Origin: JACPYM01 sp031423495
GTDB taxonomy: Bacteria > Acidobacteriota > Blastocatellia > RBC074
Direction: 5' to 3'
Length of the DNA: 64,000 nucleotides
Assembly (NCBI GenBank): GCA_031423495.1
Contig: JANPFP010000270.1
Location: 8,675-72,674, forward strand
The number at the start of each line of letters is the position of its first letter. Positions within the stretch are counted from its first letter, which is position 1. The translations under genes were made by a program, and so were the position numbers. Shown here piece by piece: positions 16,930 through 25,131 of this stretch. The notes under the pieces were generated by a model. That model saw only the letters and a program-made list of their open reading frames with translations, made no database searches and had not been told where the DNA came from.

Positions 16930-18982
16930 TAAAAAGTGTTTCCCACGCGACGTCACCCGTCGCCATAAAACTTATTGTCAAAACCTGTGCAGCTTCGCGT
17001 TTGCCGTAACAGCGCGAAACCCAGCCTTGCGAAACTTGCCAATCCGCTTCGCTGCGAAACTCGCCCGAATGCTTTTGCCAGGCGACGCGCAACGCTTTGC
17101 CGCTCGTGTGAGTGATGCGCGCTTGCCCTGTGTTTTCGATCACCACTTCGCAATCCGGTGCGAAGTGAAAATGCACGGCGTAACGATGCGCGGCCTGTGC
17201 TTCCATCTCGTCTCGAATGACGAGCTGATTTCCTGCCGCAAATTTTTTTTTCAAAAAGTTGAAAGAACGTCGTTGTCTGACCGGATCGCTCAACCGCACA
17301 TAACCGTTTTGTTGCCCTGTCACCGAAAGCTCGGCATCGTTGTTCTGGCACTCGCGTATGAGGCTTTGTGCAGTATGTCGCCACGTAAAGGCTTTATCAG
17401 GTATAGATTGCGTCTCGCCATCTACGCTCACTGTATTGTGGGAAAACGACGAACGTATTTCATCGCGCAACGCCAAATCTCCCGTGTAAGTGAACGTTCC
17501 CGGATCAACCAGCCACGTCACGCCGCCTGCCGCGAACTCGAATGAAAGCGCGTCGGCGTGCGCGTGTCCGCAATTCATCGCGCCGTGCTTGCCGCTGTCG
17601 AGTAATACGTAACCCGCGTCGCCGTCCCAACCGTCGCGCATCACGTAATAACCGCTCTCGACGAAGGCTTTGAAATCCGCTGTCGGCACTTCGGCTTTTA
17701 GTGCGTCGTAAGCCTGCCAACCTTCCGCGCCCAACAGCCAGAGCAACTCGCACGACTCGCCCCCGACTGACTTCCAATCGCTGCGGTTGAACAGCGCCGC
17801 GCCCGTCGCCAGCGTATCGCGGAAGTCATCGGTCTTCCGTCCGCTCAACCACACCAGTTTGCCGCCGTCGTCGTCGCCATAAAACGTCGCCGCGCCGTCA
17901 GGCCGCGTAATCCACATCAAATGTTCAAATAGCCCGGTTAGCTTTTCGCGCAACTTTTCGTGTGTTTGCGTAGCCGTTTCGTCGCCGGTCGTTTCAGCCA
18001 GCAGCCACAGGTGCGCGTAAAAATCCGCCGTGTAACGGTGGTAATACGAAGCCTGCTCGAAATAGACGCCGTCGCGGCCTACGTGACGCGGCAGCCATTG
18101 CAACAGGATGCTTTGCCCCGTGCTGCGCCAGCGTTCGGCCTGCTGTAATTCCGGCAGCGCTGTGCCGACGTAAAGCAGCGCCAACGCTTCGCCCGTCAAA
18201 TGCGTATTCGGGCTGAAGTAATGCGATAGATAAGTCTCGACGTGTTGCGTCTGTTGAATGAGCGACTTGAGCATCCGCTTGGTGAATTCCGTCGTGACGC
18301 TCGGCGCATCGGCGAAAAAGTGCAGCGCCCAAACCCACGTGATGACGCGAAAGGCCAGCTCTAAACTGCTCGCCCAATTGATGCCTTGCTTCGGCGGATT
18401 CTTTTCAATCCAGTCATTCACCAATTCGACAAAGCGCGCCGCGTATTTCTCGTCGCCCGTCAGCCAGTAAGCCTGCCCTAACGTGATGAAGCACTGATGA
18501 CGGCTGAGTTCCCACGTGAACTTTTTGTCACCGGCGAAATCGGGGTTGAGATAGTCGAGCTTGCTCCAATGTTCGAGCGGCGTGCGTTTGCCCGAACGCG
18601 GTTCGCGGTGCCAGTCAATCGTGTTGGCGAACTCAAACGTCTGTTCAAAGATCGTGAAGCGTCCCGCGCAAATGTCATCGGCTTGGGCGATCAAACGCAC
18701 GGTTTCAGCTGGGAAGCGTTCGCGCATCAGACGCGTGACTTCATCACGTTGCGTGAACGCAGGCGTCAGGTAAGGCGTTTGGCGCATTCGTTTGAGCAAG
18801 GCTGACAGCGTATCGTCTAGCGTCTCTGTGCCTGACAGCGCCTTACGCAATTGCGCATCGCTCATTTCAGCGCAGCCCTTGTTAAAAAGCCGCTCTTGCC
18901 ACTTCGCCAACTCTTGTCGTCCGCGCGTCAGCCATTCATCGGCGCTCTTATCGCGGAGCTTGTGCAATTTGTCCCAGATCAT
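16922..18982 (-). CDS. Heparinase II/III-like polysaccharide lyase
   Basis: A 686-residue protein with the two-domain family layout. An N-terminal alpha/alpha toroid of about 330 residues includes DWHREPRSGKRTPLEHW and NWASSLELAFRVITW. A C-terminal beta-sandwich carries GYYVMRDGWDGDAGYVLLD, GHAHADALSFEF and LVDPGTFTYTGD followed by SFSHNTVSVDG, the block holding active-site Tyr/His residues in the family. Family members cleave uronic-acid polymers by beta-elimination, so it pairs well with AlgD in the same locus. No obvious signal peptide is present at the predicted start (MIWDKLHKLRDKSADEW), which is odd for a periplasmic enzyme. Its C-terminus is set by a repeat element. Confidence 0.8.
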   Translation of the reverse strand: MIWDKLHKLRDKSADEWLTRGRQELAKWQERLFNKGCAEMSDAQLRKALSGTETLDDTLSALLKRMRQTPYLTPAFTQRDEVTRLMRERFPAETVRLIAQADDICAGRFTIFEQTFEFANTIDWHREPRSGKRTPLEHWSKLDYLNPDFAGDKKFTWELSRHQCFITLGQAYWLTGDEKYAARFVELVNDWIEKNPPKQGINWASSLELAFRVITWVWALHFFADAPSVTTEFTKRMLKSLIQQTQHVETYLSHYFSPNTHLTGEALALLYVGTALPELQQAERWRSTGQSILLQWLPRHVGRDGVYFEQASYYHRYTADFYAHLWLLAETTGDETATQTHEKLREKLTGLFEHLMWITRPDGAATFYGDDDGGKLVWLSGRKTDDFRDTLATGAALFNRSDWKSVGGESCELLWLLGAEGWQAYDALKAEVPTADFKAFVESGYYVMRDGWDGDAGYVLLDSGKHGAMNCGHAHADALSFEFAAGGVTWLVDPGTFTYTGDLALRDEIRSSFSHNTVSVDGETQSIPDKAFTWRHTAQSLIRECQNNDAELSVTGQQNGYVRLSDPVRQRRSFNFLKKKFAAGNQLVIRDEMEAQAAHRYAVHFHFAPDCEVVIENTGQARITHTSGKALRVAWQKHSGEFRSEADWQVSQGWVSRCYGKREAAQVLTISFMATGDVAWETLFSM

Positions 18983-19116
18983 CTTTCACCGTATCAAATG
19001 TGGTATCGCAACCTGTCAGCCCAAATTCACGGGTAATGGTGCGAAAGGTAAAACCAAGCCTTTGAACAAAAGCCTTTTTGTTTTTGCTGTCGCACCCGAA
19101 GAGTGAAGGGCGCGCA

Positions 19117-19203
19117 AGGTACAGCAACCTTTCCAGGTTGCTGTGGTTCCCCTCACGCGATCTTTGGCGGAGACCACAGCAACCTGGAAAGGTTACTGTA
19201 CCT
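19117..19203. repeat. 31-bp inverted repeat, TACAGCAACC family (copy 1)
   Basis: Arms 19117-19147 and 19173-19203 match at 30 of 31 positions. Each arm is itself a palindrome (CAGCAACCT-TTCC-AGGTTGCTG), so a cruciform or two alternative hairpins can form. It ends 11 bp after the downstream acyltransferase stop region begins. A second copy is at 56817-56943. Confidence 0.88.
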
Positions 19204-19213
19204 CGCTTAACGA

Positions 19214-20455
19214 TTATGGCCCGCTTTCCTCCAGTCGCTTAAGCGCAGGCAGAAAACTTTCCGTAGTTAATTCTTCGCGCCGTTCTGTCGTTTGCCAACC
19301 GCTCACCGGCAACTCGCGTTTGACTCGCAACGAAGGCGTGTCGCGCTGAAACAGCAACACGTTGTCGGGTCGTTCGAGTTCTTCGAGCCGTTCGATCACG
19401 GGCGAATTGCCGAACAGGCGCGGTTCCAGCCATTGCCGCAAGCGCAACGCGGGACGTTCGACCAGCCAGTAAGAGAGCAGCGCGGCGACGAAAAGGAACA
19501 ACAGATTTTGCGGAAAGGCCGCGACCCACAGATCGCTGTGACGATTCAGGAAAGGCTGTTGCCACAGGTAAAGCGAATAACTCATTACGCCCAAACCCAC
19601 GAGCGGCTTGGCGTTCAAGCAGCGTCCGATCAGGCTCTGCGAATTGTTCATCGCCCAGTCCACACACAGCGCCGCGCAGATGTTGATGACCGTGTGCCCC
19701 AAAAAGAAAAACGACAGCGGATGCTCATGCATGGCGTTTGCCAGCACGGCGACGAACGGCACAGCCAGCATCAGGCGCGAGTGCAAAATCCACTCATAAA
19801 ACGCGCGCACCGGTTGCGGCCATTCGTCTTTGCCCGCCAGCAAACAGCCCATCGCCAGCGCATCAGCGACAGTCTCGAACTGATGCCCGATGGCGTCGGT
19901 GCGTTCAGGCCAAGCCCAAAACAACAGCAAGCGAAACACTGGACACAGCAATAACAGCAGGCCCGCAGCCGTTAGCCCTTTGCGCCAGCCAACGAAAAGC
20001 AGCGCCGCCGGCCACAGCAGATAGAATTGCTCTTCGACCGACAGCGACCACGTATGCGCGAGGTTCCAGTTGCGCGTGAGTTGATAGTTCGACGTGTAAG
20101 TGAAGGCGTGTACGAAATCAGTCGGCGTGGCCGAAAACCAGCCCCACGGTTGGGTAAGTAACAGCACCAGCAGAAAAGCGTAATAAGGCAGGAAGATGCG
20201 CAGCGTGCGCCGAAAGTAAAAGCGCCACAGGTTAAGGCTGTCGGTCGCGTTCACCTCTTGCATGAGGATGCTCGTGATGAGCAGGCCAGAGATGACGAAA
20301 AAAAAGCGGACGCCTAACTCACCTACGTCCCAAATGCCGCCGCTTTCCCACCAATAACCGCGCGTACCATAGAGGTGGCCCCACACGACCATCAAAATTG
20401 AAATGGCGCGTAAACCGTCCAACGAAGGGATGCGTGGAAGCGTTGGGGCTTTCAT
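19214..20455 (-). CDS. Acyltransferase 3 family membrane protein (second copy)
   Basis: A 413-residue multi-pass acyltransferase-3 protein. IPSLDGLRAISILMVVWGH near the N-terminus carries the catalytic-type His, and TWSLSVEEQFYLLWP near residue 135 is the second family motif. A cytoplasmic tail of about 55 residues after VERPALRLRQWLEPR is longer than in the copy at 2670-3824. It is likely to O-acylate the exopolysaccharide or its lipid-linked unit. It is flanked by the lyase and a GT4 gene. Confidence 0.85.
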   Translation of the reverse strand: MKAPTLPRIPSLDGLRAISILMVVWGHLYGTRGYWWESGGIWDVGELGVRFFFVISGLLITSILMQEVNATDSLNLWRFYFRRTLRIFLPYYAFLLVLLLTQPWGWFSATPTDFVHAFTYTSNYQLTRNWNLAHTWSLSVEEQFYLLWPAALLFVGWRKGLTAAGLLLLLCPVFRLLLFWAWPERTDAIGHQFETVADALAMGCLLAGKDEWPQPVRAFYEWILHSRLMLAVPFVAVLANAMHEHPLSFFFLGHTVINICAALCVDWAMNNSQSLIGRCLNAKPLVGLGVMSYSLYLWQQPFLNRHSDLWVAAFPQNLLFLFVAALLSYWLVERPALRLRQWLEPRLFGNSPVIERLEELERPDNVLLFQRDTPSLRVKRELPVSGWQTTERREELTTESFLPALKRLEESGP

Positions 20456-20486
20456 GGATTTGTTTCAGTACTCTGCGTTTATTTTG

Positions 20487-21632
20487 TCAGGCTTCGACTT
20501 GCTGCGTGCATTCGCTGCCGCCTGCGGTACTGCTGCGCGGAGCGGCGAGTGCTTGATACAAGCCTAGCCATTGTTCTCTGACGGCGGGCCACGTGTAATG
20601 TTGGGCGTTAGCCAGTCCGTTATGGGCAAGCCGAGTGGTGAGGTCAGGCTCAGTGAAAAGGCGCAACGCTTGTCGCGCCAGATTTTCGAAATCACCGCAG
20701 CGCACCAAGAGCGCGTTCTCTTCGTGCGTGACGATATAAGGGATGCCGCCCGCGTCGGTGGTCACGACGGGCATGCCGCACGCGTTACTTTCAAGCAACG
20801 TCGCAGGCATGTTGTCAATGTCGTTCGCCATCAAATAAACATCATTCGTTTCAAACAGTTTTGGTATCTCTTCAAACTTGACGAACCCTAAAAAGTTCAC
20901 GTTGCGCGCGCCGAGTTCGCTGACGAGTTGTTCCAGCGCCGCGCGTTGCGAACCGTCACCCGCCAGCGTGAGCGTTGCCTCTGGCAGTTCCTGCTGAATC
21001 AAATGAAACGCGCGAATCACGTTGCCGATGTTGTAAAGCGGCTCGAATAATCGCGTGCATAAAAACTGCGGCTGCAACGGCGCACGTTCACGAAACGGAA
21101 AGCGTTCGAGTTCGACGGAGTTGGCGATTGTCTGGGCGCGCAAGCCGAAACGCGCGAACACGTCTACCAGATAACCCGAAGGCACAATGATGCGATCTGC
21201 CAGTTGCATCACAGGCTTGGTCGTCAGCGGCCAGTTTTGCAGATGGTCTTCCGCCTCGCCGCTTCGATAGTTCAAGATGACGCGCTTGCCATAGAGCTTA
21301 CCGATCAAAATCGCTGGAGCCACCGACATCAGATAGGAATAGTAAGAAGCCGAAAAAATTTGCAGCACGTCATAACGCCAGCACTTCGTCAGCAACAGCG
21401 TCCAATACCACAGCGTCGTCACGACCGTCCGCACGTATTTGATCTGCTGCATCCAGCGCAACGGTTTCGCCAAGCGCGGATTGTGCGGAATGAAATCCGT
21501 CGCCAGTGACGGCTCGTTCGCATACGCCGCCAACAGCTTCGCCGCCTGCCGCGACTGCCCGCCCGTTATGTCGAGCGAAGGCGCGATGATGCACAGCCGA
21601 ATCGGTCGAGTTTTTTTAGTCGTTGCTTGCAT
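20487..21632 (-). CDS. Family 4 glycosyltransferase
   Basis: A 381-residue GT-B enzyme. CIIAPSLDITGGQSRQAAKLL near the N-terminus is the glycine-rich acceptor-side loop. The C-terminal half has TLTLAGDGSQRAALEQLV, VNFLGFVKFEEIPKLFETND and MPATLLESNACGMPVVTTDAGG, the E-x7-type nucleotide-sugar site. It follows the GT4 gene at 21693-22880 across a heptad repeat and belongs to the same polysaccharide locus. The donor sugar is not predictable. Confidence 0.85.
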   Translation of the reverse strand: MQATTKKTRPIRLCIIAPSLDITGGQSRQAAKLLAAYANEPSLATDFIPHNPRLAKPLRWMQQIKYVRTVVTTLWYWTLLLTKCWRYDVLQIFSASYYSYLMSVAPAILIGKLYGKRVILNYRSGEAEDHLQNWPLTTKPVMQLADRIIVPSGYLVDVFARFGLRAQTIANSVELERFPFRERAPLQPQFLCTRLFEPLYNIGNVIRAFHLIQQELPEATLTLAGDGSQRAALEQLVSELGARNVNFLGFVKFEEIPKLFETNDVYLMANDIDNMPATLLESNACGMPVVTTDAGGIPYIVTHEENALLVRCGDFENLARQALRLFTEPDLTTRLAHNGLANAQHYTWPAVREQWLGLYQALAAPRSSTAGGSECTQQVEA

Positions 21633-21639
21633 AGGGCTA

Positions 21640-21709
21640 AGTGGTTAATGGTTAGTGGCTAGTGGCTAGTAAAAGAAACTAGCCACTAGCCACTAGCTGC
21701 TAGCCACTA
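21640..21709. repeat. Heptad inverted repeat, TGGCTAG family (copy 1)
   Basis: Left arm 21640-21670 is made of 7-bp units (TGGTTAA, TGGTTAG, TGGCTAG, TGGCTAG). Right arm 21678-21709 is the complementary series. The right arm contributes the final four codons and TAG stop of the glycosyltransferase gene at 21693-22880. A second copy is at 52601-52673. Confidence 0.85.
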
Positions 21710-22880
21710 TTTCTGAATAGAGCGTTTCAGTCTGACTCACCATTTTGTCCATGCCGAAGTGTGCCAGCACGAAGGCGCGTCCGTTGGTGGCGAGGCGTAG
21801 GCGTTCGTCGTCGTTGATCAGGGCTTGTGCGATGCGCGCCGCCAGGTTGGCCGGATTAGCAGGCAGCGCCGCGTAACCCGTCACGCCATCATTGATGATT
21901 TCGCGTACGCCGCCGACGGCTGTGGCTACGACAGCCGTGCCTGCTGACATTGCTTCGAGCACTGCGTTGGGCATGCCTTCGTGCAATGAAGCGAGTACGG
22001 CCAAATCTAAACCCGCGTTGTAACGCGCCGCCTGCGGACGATTGCCTAAAAAATGAATGCGATGCGCGATGCGCAATTCCTTCGCTTGCTCTTCCAACTC
22101 GTAGCGCAACTCGCCTTCGCCTATGAATACAAAATGTGCGTTGGGGAATTCGTCAATCACGTGTTCGGCGGCGTCAATCAGATATTCGTGTCCTTTGACT
22201 GCGCGCAAGTTTGCGATCTTGCCGATGAGCAACACGTTGTCGGGCAGGTTCAATTCGTCGAGCAACTCGCGGCGCATCGTGTCGCGTTCGTTGACCAGAT
22301 GCCCCCAATCTATGCCGTTGCGGATGACGGCGAGCTTACTGGATTTCGCCAAGCCTTCGGTTAACACGTATTCACGAATCATCTCGGCGTTGACGATCAC
22401 GCGGTCAGCGAGGCGGTTCATCAGGCGGCGGCCCAGATCGTGAATGCGGCGGTCAGACAGTCGCAGGTGGCGTTGCGCGACGATGAATTTCGTCGGCGTA
22501 AAGCGCGTAGCGAACGCTCCCAGCCAGCCCGCGTAAAAATCGTGCGCGTGCAAAATGTCTATGCGTTCTCGCAACAGGTGTTCGCGCAACGCGCGCGCTT
22601 GCGCAAATGCATTGCGGTTATAAAGGCTGTCGAGCGGAAACAGATGCAAATTCGGATAGCGTTCCGCAATTTCGTCATACAGCCCGCCCTTGCGTTGAAT
22701 CGCGCCGAGACTCACATCAAAGCGCGAAGCGTCGAGCCGTTTCAAAAGCTCTACGGCTTGGCGTTCGGTGCCGCCGAGTTCGAAGCTGTTGATGAGGTGC
22801 ATCACCCGCACGCGCGGTTGCGCGTCGCTGAATGCGCGCGTTTCGGTGGTGGGCAACGTGTTCGTCAAGATTGCTTCCAT
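21693..22880 (-). CDS. Family 4 glycosyltransferase
   Basis: A 395-residue GT-B enzyme. MHLINSFELGGTERQAVELL (residues ~27-46) is a clear GT4 acceptor-side signature. HFVFIGEGELRYELEEQAKEL, IHFLGNRPQAARYNAGLD and EGMPNAVLEAMSAGTAVVAT form the donor-binding half. It sits upstream of another GT4 gene. Its last residues, Val-Ala-Ser-Ser, and the stop codon lie inside a repeat arm, so the C-terminus probably changed when the repeat arrived. Confidence 0.87.
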   Translation of the reverse strand: MEAILTNTLPTTETRAFSDAQPRVRVMHLINSFELGGTERQAVELLKRLDASRFDVSLGAIQRKGGLYDEIAERYPNLHLFPLDSLYNRNAFAQARALREHLLRERIDILHAHDFYAGWLGAFATRFTPTKFIVAQRHLRLSDRRIHDLGRRLMNRLADRVIVNAEMIREYVLTEGLAKSSKLAVIRNGIDWGHLVNERDTMRRELLDELNLPDNVLLIGKIANLRAVKGHEYLIDAAEHVIDEFPNAHFVFIGEGELRYELEEQAKELRIAHRIHFLGNRPQAARYNAGLDLAVLASLHEGMPNAVLEAMSAGTAVVATAVGGVREIINDGVTGYAALPANPANLAARIAQALINDDERLRLATNGRAFVLAHFGMDKMVSQTETLYSEIVASS

Positions 22881-22910
22881 AAAAACTAAAGCAAAACCAT
22901 TTCATCGTGG

Positions 22911-23004
22911 CATTCTCAATTTTTCATTCTCCATTCTTAGACAAAAGGGCTTGTGTGCTTAGGCTCTATCCTGTCTAAGAATGGAGAATGAAAAATTGAG
23001 AATG
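22911..23004. repeat. Perfect 33-bp inverted repeat of heptad units
   Basis: Arms 22911-22943 and 22972-23004 are perfect reverse complements over 33 bases, with a 28-base unrelated loop. The arm reads CATTCTC, AATTTTT, CATTCTC, CATTCTT, AGACA: four degenerate 7-bp units. It fills most of the 150-bp gap between two minus-strand genes. Confidence 0.93.
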
Positions 23005-23030
23005 ACCGTGTTTCGGCGCTCGCCGTTTGC

Positions 23031-25022
23031 TTAACCGGCGGCGGCGTGAGCGCGCAATCGTTGATCGGCGCTTTCGATGCTTACCAAATTTGTTTTCGCG
23101 CGGAATTGAATCGCCGTTCGCTCAGGTCGTTGATCAATAAAGGCACGCAACCATAGTTCGAGCGTGAGCAAGCCCCACAGTTGGCGCGAATGATCGCGGC
23201 GTCCGAGTTGGTGTTCGTTGGTCAGCGCGCGAATGGCGTGTTGATTCAACAGGCCACGGTCGCGCGTACGTTGATCGGTCAACGTGTCGTGCAGCATGTC
23301 TTTCAGGTCGCTCTTGAACCATTGTTGCAACGGTACGCTAAAGCCTTTTTTCTGACGTTGAATGATGACTTCGGGGACGAGGCCTTTGGCGGCCTGCTTC
23401 AAAATATACTTGCTGCCATTGCCATTGGGGCCGTTGAGCTTGAGCGAAGCCGGAATGCGCTGGACGAATTCGATCAACTCGTGATCAAGAAAGGGCGAGC
23501 GCGTTTCGAGTCCGTGCGCTGCGCTCATGCGATTGACCTTCGCCATCAGGTCGCCCGGCAGATAGGTTTTGCTGTCGAGATACAGCATGCGTTCTAAGCT
23601 GTTGGCAATGCTCGCAGTGATGTCAGGCGCATTGAACAGCTTGATAAACGCCGTGTCAGAAACGTAATTGCCCAGCCACAGCGTCGCGTGCGCGCCGAAC
23701 AATCCGCGTTTTTGCTGGCGACTGAACATCGCCAGACTGTCAACGTAACGCGCCGCGTCATCAAGCGCGATGTTGCGCAAAAAGTTTTTGCCGGGCGTTA
23801 CGTGCGGCAACGCGGAACTCAGCGGCAAGACGAAATTCTTGCGCGCGGCAGCCGGCAGTTGTTGGTAACGGTTGCGCGCCTGATGGCGTGAATACCTTTC
23901 GTAGCCCGCAAACAGTTCATCGCCGCCGTCGCCCGTGATGACGGCTGAGACGTGCGCGCGCGCTTGTTGAGCGGCGAAATAAGAAGGAATGCTCGATACG
24001 TCGGCGAACGGTTCGTCGTGTTGCCAGACGATTTCTTCGACCAGGCGACAGGCATCGGGCGCGATGGTGTGTTCGTGATGGTCGGTGTTGAAACGCTGCG
24101 CCGCGACGCGCGCGTATTCAAGTTCGTCAAAGCCTGCTTCTGAAAAACCAATTGCAAAGGTTTTGATCGGCTCAGGCTTGAGTTGCGCCATCGTACCGAC
24201 GATTAAGCTGGAATCGAGTCCGCCCGAAAGCAGCGCGCCGACTGATTCATCGCCTTTGGTCTGAAGGCTGATCGTCTCTTTCAACTTGTCGCGTAATTCC
24301 GCCACGTATTCACGTTCGCTGCGAATTGGTTCATCGGATAAGGCGAAGTTGAAATCCCAATAGCAACGCTTCGATACCTGACCGTACTGATAGGTCAGCG
24401 TGTGACCGGGCGGCAGTTTCTCGATGCCGCGAAACGCGGTCTTCGGGTCGGGCACGTAACCAAAGGAAAGATAGTCAGAGATGGCTTCGTAATTGATCTC
24501 GCGGCGCACCAGCGGATGCGGCAGGATGGATTTAATTTCAGTGCCGAAGATGATCGTGTCGCCCGCGTGCAGGAAATGCATGGGCTTGTGGCCTACGCGG
24601 TCGCGCGCGAGCAAGAGCTTTTCTTGCCGTCCATCCCAAATGGCGAAGCCGAAACTGCCGCGCAATTTTTCTACGCACTTGTCACCGAGTTCCTCATAAA
24701 GATGCACGACGACTTCGGCTGATGTTTGGGTGCGAAAGCGATGTCCGCAAAATTGCAGAAAGCGTCGCAACTCGCGGTGGTTATAAATCTCGCCGTCAAA
24801 CGTGACCCACACTGAACTGTCTTCATTACCGATAGGCGTTTGAGCGAGACGGGCGGGTTGGCGAGTGCCCAACGCTACGCCGCGATTGATATAAGTCGCG
24901 CCGCTCGCTTCGCCGTCCGCGTGACGCAGTTCGTGAATCTGGCACATCTCGTGAATCACGTCTTGCCGTTGACGCTTCGGCATTAACCATTCTGGACCGA
25001 CCATGCCTGCTATTCCGCTCAT
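23031..25022 (-). CDS. AsnB-like protein with lost glutaminase site
   Basis: A 663-residue paralog of the amidotransferase at 14180. The synthetase half looks intact: SGGLDS at 266-271 and GDGGDELFAGYERY. The glutaminase half keeps its length but not its active site. It starts MSGIAG, so Ser replaces the Cys2 nucleophile. The HRRLSIVD block is replaced by GTRQPARLA, NGEIYN becomes DGEIYN (Asp77), and the S-D-T-E motif becomes TSAE (Ala102). It probably does not hydrolyse glutamine and may use ammonia, another amine, or nitrogen delivered by the complete paralog. It is encoded between the WbpA-like dehydrogenase and GT4 genes, so a uronate carboxyl is a plausible substrate. Confidence 0.87.
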   Translation of the reverse strand: MSGIAGMVGPEWLMPKRQRQDVIHEMCQIHELRHADGEASGATYINRGVALGTRQPARLAQTPIGNEDSSVWVTFDGEIYNHRELRRFLQFCGHRFRTQTSAEVVVHLYEELGDKCVEKLRGSFGFAIWDGRQEKLLLARDRVGHKPMHFLHAGDTIIFGTEIKSILPHPLVRREINYEAISDYLSFGYVPDPKTAFRGIEKLPPGHTLTYQYGQVSKRCYWDFNFALSDEPIRSEREYVAELRDKLKETISLQTKGDESVGALLSGGLDSSLIVGTMAQLKPEPIKTFAIGFSEAGFDELEYARVAAQRFNTDHHEHTIAPDACRLVEEIVWQHDEPFADVSSIPSYFAAQQARAHVSAVITGDGGDELFAGYERYSRHQARNRYQQLPAAARKNFVLPLSSALPHVTPGKNFLRNIALDDAARYVDSLAMFSRQQKRGLFGAHATLWLGNYVSDTAFIKLFNAPDITASIANSLERMLYLDSKTYLPGDLMAKVNRMSAAHGLETRSPFLDHELIEFVQRIPASLKLNGPNGNGSKYILKQAAKGLVPEVIIQRQKKGFSVPLQQWFKSDLKDMLHDTLTDQRTRDRGLLNQHAIRALTNEHQLGRRDHSRQLWGLLTLELWLRAFIDQRPERTAIQFRAKTNLVSIESADQRLRAHAAAG

Positions 25023-25048
25023 ACTTCGTGCCTTAAAACTCTGAAAGC

Positions 25049-25128
25049 GGTAGGGCAGGTTGGTAACCTGCCCTACCTAAACACGCTCAAGAGGTAGGGC
25101 AGGTTGGTAACCTGCCCTACCTCTTGAG
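25049..25128. repeat. Two direct copies of a 29-bp palindrome
   Basis: GGTAGGGCAGGTT-GGT-AACCTGCCCTACC occurs at 25049-25077 and again at 25093-25121. Each copy is a perfect 13-bp-arm palindrome. The second is extended by CTCAAGA/TCTTGAG to 20-bp arms (25086-25128). It fills the 109-bp gap before the altered asnB-like start. A close relative sits inside lpxK at 54536. Confidence 0.93.
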
Positions 25129-25131
25129 TTC

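Noticed and set aside
25049..25121. Possible CRISPR array
   Set aside because: Only two copies of a perfect palindrome, with a 15-base spacer, no cas genes and no further units.
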